12,486 nucleotides of DNA from an uncultured Clostridia bacterium (GTDB lineage Bacteria; Bacillota; Clostridia; Christensenellales; UBA1242), in NCBI GenBank assembly GCA_900554955.1, contig USJH01000014.1, positions 1-12,486 of the forward strand, in the 5' to 3' direction. The notes under the pieces are model-generated. The model did no database searches. It saw only the letters and a program-made list of their open reading frames with translations, and had not been told where the DNA came from. Position numbers and translations under genes: made by a program. Shown here piece by piece: positions 7,542 through 12,486 of this stretch. Numbering within the stretch: position 1 is the stretch's first letter; each line of letters opens with the position of its first letter.

Positions 7542-7570
7542 ATTATAAACTTGCTTATCAAAAAAGTCAA
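7542..7570 (-). promoter_or_regulatory. glyS promoter
   Basis: On the - strand, -35 TTGACT (7570-7565) and a perfect -10 TATAAT (7547-7542) with exactly 17 bp between them. Transcription should start near 7535, giving a leader of about 172 bases. Confidence 0.85.
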
Positions 7571-7590
7571 CGTTTTTATTTCAAAAAAAT

Positions 7591-7610
7591 ATTTAAACAT
7601 ATGTTTGAAT
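7591..7610. promoter_or_regulatory. Candidate LexA (SOS) operator upstream of uvrB
   Basis: ATTTAAACATATGTTTGAAT is a 20-bp palindrome broken at one base pair. Its core AACATATGTT is the same as in Gram-positive LexA boxes (GAACATATGTTC type), but the outer G/C pair is replaced by A/T. It ends 2 bases before the uvrB -35 and lies 20 bases upstream of the glyS -35 on the opposite strand. uvrB and uvrA are classic SOS genes, which supports the reading. No lexA gene is in the window, so this stays inference. Confidence 0.55.
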
Positions 7611-7612
7611 GG

Positions 7613-7641
7613 TTGATATTATAAAAAAATAATGATAAAAT
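7613..7641 (+). promoter_or_regulatory. uvrB-uvrA promoter
   Basis: -35 TTGATA (7613-7618), 17-bp spacer, -10 TAAAAT (7636-7641) with a TGA extension just before it. Predicted start near 7648 gives a leader of about 30 bases. The region is very AT-rich, so chance matches are possible, but the spacing and extended -10 are good. Confidence 0.6.
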
Positions 7642-7665
7642 AAATGTTATCTGGAAACAATAAAC

Positions 7666-7672
7666 AAAGGAG
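7666..7672 (+). promoter_or_regulatory. uvrB ribosome binding site deciding a TTG start
   Basis: AAAGGAG lies 6 bases before TTG at 7679. No ATG at this spacing is in frame. The next codons give the family-typical F-K-I...PTGDQP start. Confidence 0.85.
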
Positions 7673-7678
7673 AAAACT

Positions 7679-9670
7679 TTGGAGTTTAAAATTCATTCAA
7701 AATTTAAGCCAACTGGCGACCAACCTGAAGCAATTGAAAGCCTTGTCCAAGGCATTAAAGATGGGCTTCGAGAACAGGTTTTGCTTGGAGTTACCGGAAG
7801 TGGTAAAACTTTTACCATGGCAAACATTATTGAAAAAGTGCAACGACCAACAATTGTAATTGCACACAACAAAACCCTTGCTGCTCAACTTTGCAACGAG
7901 CTTCGAGAGTTTTTTCCTGAAAATTCTGTAAACTATTTTGTTTCATATTATGACTATTATCAACCTGAAGCATATATTGTTTCATCTGACACCTATATTG
8001 AAAAAGACCTTGCAATTAATGATGAAATTGACAAGCTTCGTCACAGTGCAACATGTTCGCTTTTTGAAAGGAAAGATGTCATTATTGTTGCATCGGTTTC
8101 TTGCATCTATGGTTTGGGTGAACCAAGCGAATATCAAAGCCTTGCAATCTCGCTTCGCCCAGGAATGCAAATTTCAAGAGACAAGGTGATAGAAAAGCTT
8201 GTTGACAACCAATATAAACGAAACGACATTGATTTTAACCGTGGAGATTTCCGTGTTCATGGTGATGTTTTGGAAGTTTTTCCAGCTTCATCAAGTGATC
8301 ACTCAATCCGAATCGACTTTTTTGGTGACGAAATTGACAATATATATGAAGTTGAAGCAATAAGCGGTCATGTTGTTTCAAAACTTTCGCACACAGCAAT
8401 ATATCCAGCATCACACTATGTTTCAAGCCCTGAAAAAATGGAAGGGTGCTTAAAGCAAATTGAAGAAGACATGCAAAAAGAAGTGAAGGCTTTTGAAGAT
8501 GCCGGAAAACCAGTTGAAGCAATGCGACTTAAACAACGAACCAGCTATGACATTGATATGATGCGTGAGATGGGCTATGTTAATGGGGTTGAGAACTATT
8601 CTCGCTATTTTGACGGAAGAAAACCAGGCGAAGCACCATATTGCTTGCTTGATTATTTCCCAGATGACTATTTAATGATTATAGACGAAAGCCACATGAC
8701 ACTTCCACAAATTCGAGCAATGTATAATGGCGATCGTGCAAGAAAAGACAATTTGGTTGGCTATGGTTTCAGACTGAAAAGTGCCTATGATAACCGTCCA
8801 CTTAAATTTGACGAGTTTGAAAGAAAAATTGACCAACTTATTTGTGTTTCTGCAACCCCTGGTCCATATGAAATGGAACATGCAGACAATGTTGCAGAGC
8901 AAATTATTCGTCCAACCGGACTTTTAGACCCTGAAATTGTCGTAAGGCCGGTTAAAGGTCAGGTTGATGATTTAATTGGAGAACTCAACAAAACGATTGC
9001 AAGTGGTGGAAGAGCTCTTGTAACAACACTTACAAAGAAGATGGCAGAAAATCTTTCAACCTATCTTGAAGAAAACGGAATTAAAACAACCTATCTTCAC
9101 AGCGAAATTAAAACCATGGAAAGAATGGAAGTCATAAACAGTCTTCGCCGTGGTGAAAGTGATGTTTTGGTTGGAATTAACCTTCTTCGTGAAGGGCTTG
9201 ACCTTCCAGAAGTAAAGCTTGTTGCAATTCTTGATGCCGACAAAGAAGGCTTTTTAAGAAGTGAAGGGGCTTTAATTCAAACAATCGGACGTGCTGCCCG
9301 AAATGCAGAAGGCAGAGTTATTATGTATGGTGACATTATCACCGATTCAATGAAACGTGCAATTGACGAAACCAACAGAAGAAGAAAAATTCAAACCGAA
9401 TATAACAAAAAACATGGAATTGTTCCAAAAACAATTGTGAAAGAAATTCGAGATGGAATTTCAATTTCAACAAAACTTGAAACAAAAGTCAAAATGTCTG
9501 AAAAAGACAAAGAAAAAGCAATCAAAGAACTTGAAAAAGAGCTTGATGCAGTTGTTAAAGACCTTGATTTTGAAAAGGCAATTGAGCTTCGTGACAAGAT
9601 TTTGGAACTTAAAGGCGAACAGCCAAAAATAATAAAAACAGGTGGAAAATGGAAAAGACAATCAAAATAA
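7679..9670 (+). CDS. uvrB: UvrABC excinuclease subunit B, DNA damage-verifying helicase-like ATPase
   Basis: Nucleotide excision repair: UvrA loads UvrB at the lesion; UvrB verifies damage by threading a strand behind its beta-hairpin and recruits UvrC. Cytoplasmic, ATP-dependent. The 663 residues match the family (about 650-680). Visible in order: PTGDQP (11-16); Walker A GVTGSGKT (37-44); beta-hairpin YDYYQPEAY (91-99), whose tyrosines contact DNA; Walker B DESH (336-339); SATPGPYE (391-398); helicase motifs V and [13 protein letters not shown] (500-510) and QTIGRAAR (534-541); and the C-terminal UVR domain for UvrC/UvrA contact (612-646). All key residues are present. The start is TTG with AAAGGAG 6 bases upstream. 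It is first in an operon with uvrA, and its last 22 bases overlap the start of uvrA, implying translational coupling. A LexA-like palindrome upstream suggests SOS induction. Confidence 0.98.
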   Translation: MEFKIHSKFKPTGDQPEAIESLVQGIKDGLREQVLLGVTGSGKTFTMANIIEKVQRPTIVIAHNKTLAAQLCNELREFFPENSVNYFVSYYDYYQPEAYIVSSDTYIEKDLAINDEIDKLRHSATCSLFERKDVIIVASVSCIYGLGEPSEYQSLAISLRPGMQISRDKVIEKLVDNQYKRNDIDFNRGDFRVHGDVLEVFPASSSDHSIRIDFFGDEIDNIYEVEAISGHVVSKLSHTAIYPASHYVSSPEKMEGCLKQIEEDMQKEVKAFEDAGKPVEAMRLKQRTSYDIDMMREMGYVNGVENYSRYFDGRKPGEAPYCLLDYFPDDYLMIIDESHMTLPQIRAMYNGDRARKDNLVGYGFRLKSAYDNRPLKFDEFERKIDQLICVSATPGPYEMEHADNVAEQIIRPTGLLDPEIVVRPVKGQVDDLIGELNKTIASGGRALVTTLTKKMAENLSTYLEENGIKTTYLHSEIKTMERMEVINSLRRGESDVLVGINLLREGLDLPEVKLVAILDADKEGFLRSEGALIQTIGRAARNAEGRVIMYGDIITDSMKRAIDETNRRRKIQTEYNKKHGIVPKTIVKEIRDGISISTKLETKVKMSEKDKEKAIKELEKELDAVVKDLDFEKAIELRDKILELKGEQPKIIKTGGKWKRQSK

Positions 9671-12477
9671 CTGGAGCAAGGGAGAATAACCTTAAAAACG
9701 TTAATCTTGAAATTCCAAGAAACAAACTTGTTGTTTTCACTGGGCTTTCAGGTTCGGGCAAAAGCTCACTTGCTTTTGACACAATTTTTGCAGAAGGACA
9801 AAGGCGATATATGGAATCGCTCTCTTCCTATGCAAGGCAGTTTTTGGGGCAAATGCAAAAACCAGATGTTGACAATATTGAAGGACTTTCACCAGCAATT
9901 GCGATTGATCAAAAAACAACATCGGCAAACCCACGTTCAACGGTTGGAACAATCACTGAAATTTATGACTATTTAAGACTTTTGTTTGCACATGTTGGTG
10001 TTCCATATTGTCCAAATTGTCATTTGCCAATTAAACCAAACACAGTTGATGCAATTGTTTCACAAACCCTTAAAGCGGAAGAAGGAAGCAAAGTTTTAGT
10101 CATTGCGCCAATTGTTCGTGGAAAGAAAGGTGAATTTGTAAAACTTTTTGAAGGTTTCAAGAAAAGCGGATATGTTCGTGTGAAAGTTGATGGCGAGATT
10201 TATACTCTTGACGAAGAAATCAAACTTGACCGTCAGAAAAAACATGACATTTCGGTTGTTGTTGACCGTTTGGTTATTCGTGAAGATGTTAAAACAAGGC
10301 TCACCGACAGCATTGAAACGGCATTAAAACTTGCAGATGGCATTGTCACAATTGTGATAAACGACCAAGAAAAATTCTATTCAACAAAACACAGTTGCAG
10401 TGAGTGTGGTTTTGCATTTTCAGAAATTTCACCACGACTTTTCTCTTTTAACACACCATTTGGTGCATGCCCAGAATGTTCTGGAATTGGCTATAAAATG
10501 ATTATTGATGAAAATTTGGTTGTAAAACACCCAGAACTTTCAATCGCACAAGGAGCAATTTCAGTTTCAGGTTGGACAGACGGCGGTTTTTCAAAAATGT
10601 ATATGAATGCACTTGCGAAAAAATATAAATTCAGTTTAAACACTCCGTTTGTTGAGCTTCCAAAAGAAATTAAAGACATCATTTTTTATGGAACAAATGG
10701 GGAGCAACTTGATCTTGAATATAGCTCAGATCGTTTTTCTGGTGAATATAAGGGCGAGTTTGAAGGCATAATCAACAACCTTATGCGCCGTTATCGTTCG
10801 TCACAAAGTGATTTTATCAAGCAAGATATTGAAAGATATATGATTCCAACACCTTGTGATCTATGTCATGGAAAACGTTTAAGCAAAGAAGCACTTTCTG
10901 TTCTTATTGAAGGCAAAAACATTGCAGACGTAACTGATATGTCGGTTGTTGAACTTGGCTTGTGGCTTGATGGTTTGAATTTGTCGGCAAAGGAAAAGAA
11001 AATCAGTGCCGACATTATCAAAGAAATAAAAGCACGTGCAAAGTTTTTGAAAGATGTTGGGCTTGAATATCTCAATCTTTCAAGAACGGCGGGCACATTG
11101 TCTGGTGGGGAAGCACAAAGAATCAGGCTTGCATCTCAAATTGGAAGCGCACTTGTTGGTGTTCTTTATGTTCTTGACGAACCAAGCATTGGACTTCACC
11201 CACGTGACACTCAAAAACTTATCAAAACTCTTGAACATCTTCGTGATCTTGGCAACAGTGTGATTGTTGTTGAACATGACGATGAAACAATCAAATCTGC
11301 CGACTTTATTGTTGATGTTGGTCCAAAGGCTGGTGTGCATGGTGGTGAAATTGTTGCAACAGGAACGGTTCAAGACATTATCAATTGCGAAAAATCAATC
11401 ACCGGGCAATATTTGTCTGGCAGAAAAAAGATTGAAATTCCAAAGAAACGCAAACAACCAGACGGAAGATATATCAAAATTATGGGTGCAAGTGAGCACA
11501 ATCTAAAAAATATAGATGTAAAGTTTCCGGTTGGGCTTTTGACAGTTGTTACTGGTGTTTCAGGAAGTGGAAAAAGTTCGCTTGTGAACGACATTTTATA
11601 TCCCGTTCTTGCAACAAAGCTTAATGGGGCAACAAAGCTTTATGAAGGCAAAAATAAAGGTGTTGTTGGAACTGAATATCTTGATAAAGTTGTTGTTATA
11701 GACCAAACTCCAATTGGAAGAACTCCACGTTCGAACCCTGCAACATATACTGGGCTTTTCACTCCAATTCGTGAACTTTTTGCTTCAACTCAAGATGCAA
11801 AAGTTCGTGGATATACTGCAAGTCGTTTCAGTTTTAACGTGAAGGGCGGAAGATGTGAAGCTTGCGGCGGTGACGGTCTTCATAAAATAGAAATGCACTT
11901 CTTGCCAGACGTATATGTAACATGTGACGAATGTCATGGCAAACGCTATAACAGTGAAACTCTTGAAGTTAAATATAAAGGCAAAAGCATTAATGATGTT
12001 TTGGAAATGACGGTTGAAGATGCATTAAAATTGTTTGAAAACATTCCATCAATTGCAAACAAACTTCAAACTCTTTATGATGTTGGTCTTTCATATATAA
12101 AACTTGGTCAAAGTGCAACAACTCTTTCGGGTGGTGAAGCTCAAAGAGTTAAGCTTGGAACCGAGCTTGCAAAACGTGCAACTGGCAAAACCATGTATAT
12201 TCTTGATGAACCAACAACCGGTCTTTCAACCTATGACGTCCATAAACTTACAAAAATTTTGCAACGTTTGGTTGAAGGCGGAAACACTGTAGTAGTAATT
12301 GAGCATAACCTTGATGTTATCAAAATTGCTGACCACATTATAGACCTTGGTCCAGAAGGTGGCGACAAAGGTGGAACAATTGTTTGTGAAGGAACTCCTG
12401 AAGAAGTTGCAAAATGCAAGGAGAGTTATACTGGTCAAGCATTAATTTCGGCTCTCTGCCGAACCGCCGAGAATTAG
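9649..12477 (+). CDS. uvrA: UvrABC excinuclease subunit A, damage-sensing ABC ATPase
   Basis: Dimeric ABC-type ATPase that detects bulky DNA lesions and delivers UvrB in nucleotide excision repair. The 942 residues match the family. Two ATPase modules: Walker [10 protein letters not shown] (32-40) and GVSGSGKSS (636-644); signatures LSGGEAQRI (484-492) and LSGGEAQRV (827-835); Walker B VLDEP (508-512) and ILDEP (851-855). Zinc modules: cysteines 250/253 with 274/277, and 736/739 with 759/762 (CEACGGDG...CDECHGKRY). Extra pairs C121/C124 and C403/C406 are also present. The start ATG lies inside the end of uvrB with AGGTGG 3 bases upstream, and the N-terminus ([17 protein letters not shown]) is typical. 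Oddities: the second D-loop reads TTGLSTYD where His usually follows the Leu, and the C-terminus after Y-T-G-Q is unusual and encoded by GC-rich sequence. No terminator is visible before the window ends 9 bases later, so the operon may continue. Confidence 0.98.
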   Translation: MEKTIKITGARENNLKNVNLEIPRNKLVVFTGLSGSGKSSLAFDTIFAEGQRRYMESLSSYARQFLGQMQKPDVDNIEGLSPAIAIDQKTTSANPRSTVGTITEIYDYLRLLFAHVGVPYCPNCHLPIKPNTVDAIVSQTLKAEEGSKVLVIAPIVRGKKGEFVKLFEGFKKSGYVRVKVDGEIYTLDEEIKLDRQKKHDISVVVDRLVIREDVKTRLTDSIETALKLADGIVTIVINDQEKFYSTKHSCSECGFAFSEISPRLFSFNTPFGACPECSGIGYKMIIDENLVVKHPELSIAQGAISVSGWTDGGFSKMYMNALAKKYKFSLNTPFVELPKEIKDIIFYGTNGEQLDLEYSSDRFSGEYKGEFEGIINNLMRRYRSSQSDFIKQDIERYMIPTPCDLCHGKRLSKEALSVLIEGKNIADVTDMSVVELGLWLDGLNLSAKEKKISADIIKEIKARAKFLKDVGLEYLNLSRTAGTLSGGEAQRIRLASQIGSALVGVLYVLDEPSIGLHPRDTQKLIKTLEHLRDLGNSVIVVEHDDETIKSADFIVDVGPKAGVHGGEIVATGTVQDIINCEKSITGQYLSGRKKIEIPKKRKQPDGRYIKIMGASEHNLKNIDVKFPVGLLTVVTGVSGSGKSSLVNDILYPVLATKLNGATKLYEGKNKGVVGTEYLDKVVVIDQTPIGRTPRSNPATYTGLFTPIRELFASTQDAKVRGYTASRFSFNVKGGRCEACGGDGLHKIEMHFLPDVYVTCDECHGKRYNSETLEVKYKGKSINDVLEMTVEDALKLFENIPSIANKLQTLYDVGLSYIKLGQSATTLSGGEAQRVKLGTELAKRATGKTMYILDEPTTGLSTYDVHKLTKILQRLVEGGNTVVVIEHNLDVIKIADHIIDLGPEGGDKGGTIVCEGTPEEVAKCKESYTGQALISALCRTAEN

Positions 12478-12486
12478 ACACGCACC

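Noticed and set aside
7644..7859. An ATG-start frame beginning just before uvrB
   Set aside because: It is out of frame with uvrB and overlaps its Walker A region; the ribosome binding site at 7666-7672 serves the TTG of uvrB instead.
1..12486. Search for a new defence, mobile or CRISPR system
   Set aside because: No transposase, integrase, CRISPR-like spaced repeats, reverse transcriptase or toxin-antitoxin pair was seen. The direct repeats present are coding repeats of surface proteins.

Overview
The window reads as chromosome of a low-GC Gram-positive bacterium (Bacillota), probably an uncultured gut Clostridia-like lineage. The reasons are the AT-rich composition, strong AAAGGAG ribosome binding sites, the dimeric single-chain type of glycyl-tRNA synthetase, a T-box leader on that gene, and BspA-like surface proteins of the kind common in gut Firmicutes. 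The lineage call is inference; no 16S or other marker is present.

Left half (1-5827): two large surface-protein genes on the + strand. The first runs in from beyond the left edge and is built from BspA-type (DUF285) leucine-rich repeats with an InlB-like C-terminal region. It ends at a strong intrinsic terminator. The second has its own promoter, a signal peptide, a right-handed beta-helix made of GGGIY...GTISGN repeats, two BspA-type blocks, and a hydrophobic C-terminus with a basic tail. It ends at a hairpin terminator that probably works in both directions. The two proteins share a higher-order module (a W-containing cap followed by DUF285 repeats and a tail), so they are probably related by duplication.

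Right half (5828-12486): glyS (glycyl-tRNA synthetase) is on the - strand, preceded by a T-box leader with its antiterminator, terminator and a consensus promoter. It is divergent from uvrB-uvrA on the + strand. uvrB has a TTG start and overlaps uvrA by 22 bases. Both encode full-length nucleotide excision repair proteins: UvrA2 and UvrB find damage, UvrB is loaded, and UvrC (not in the window) cuts. A 20-bp near-palindrome with the core AACATATGTT lies just upstream of the uvrB promoter and looks like a LexA/SOS operator.

The only gap over 300 bases without a gene, 7363-7678, is filled by these control elements. I saw no tRNA, rRNA, mobile element, CRISPR array or defence system. The points most worth checking are the very compact glycine T-box, the LexA-like operator, the shared module architecture of the surface proteins, and the abrupt GC-rich end of uvrA at the right edge.
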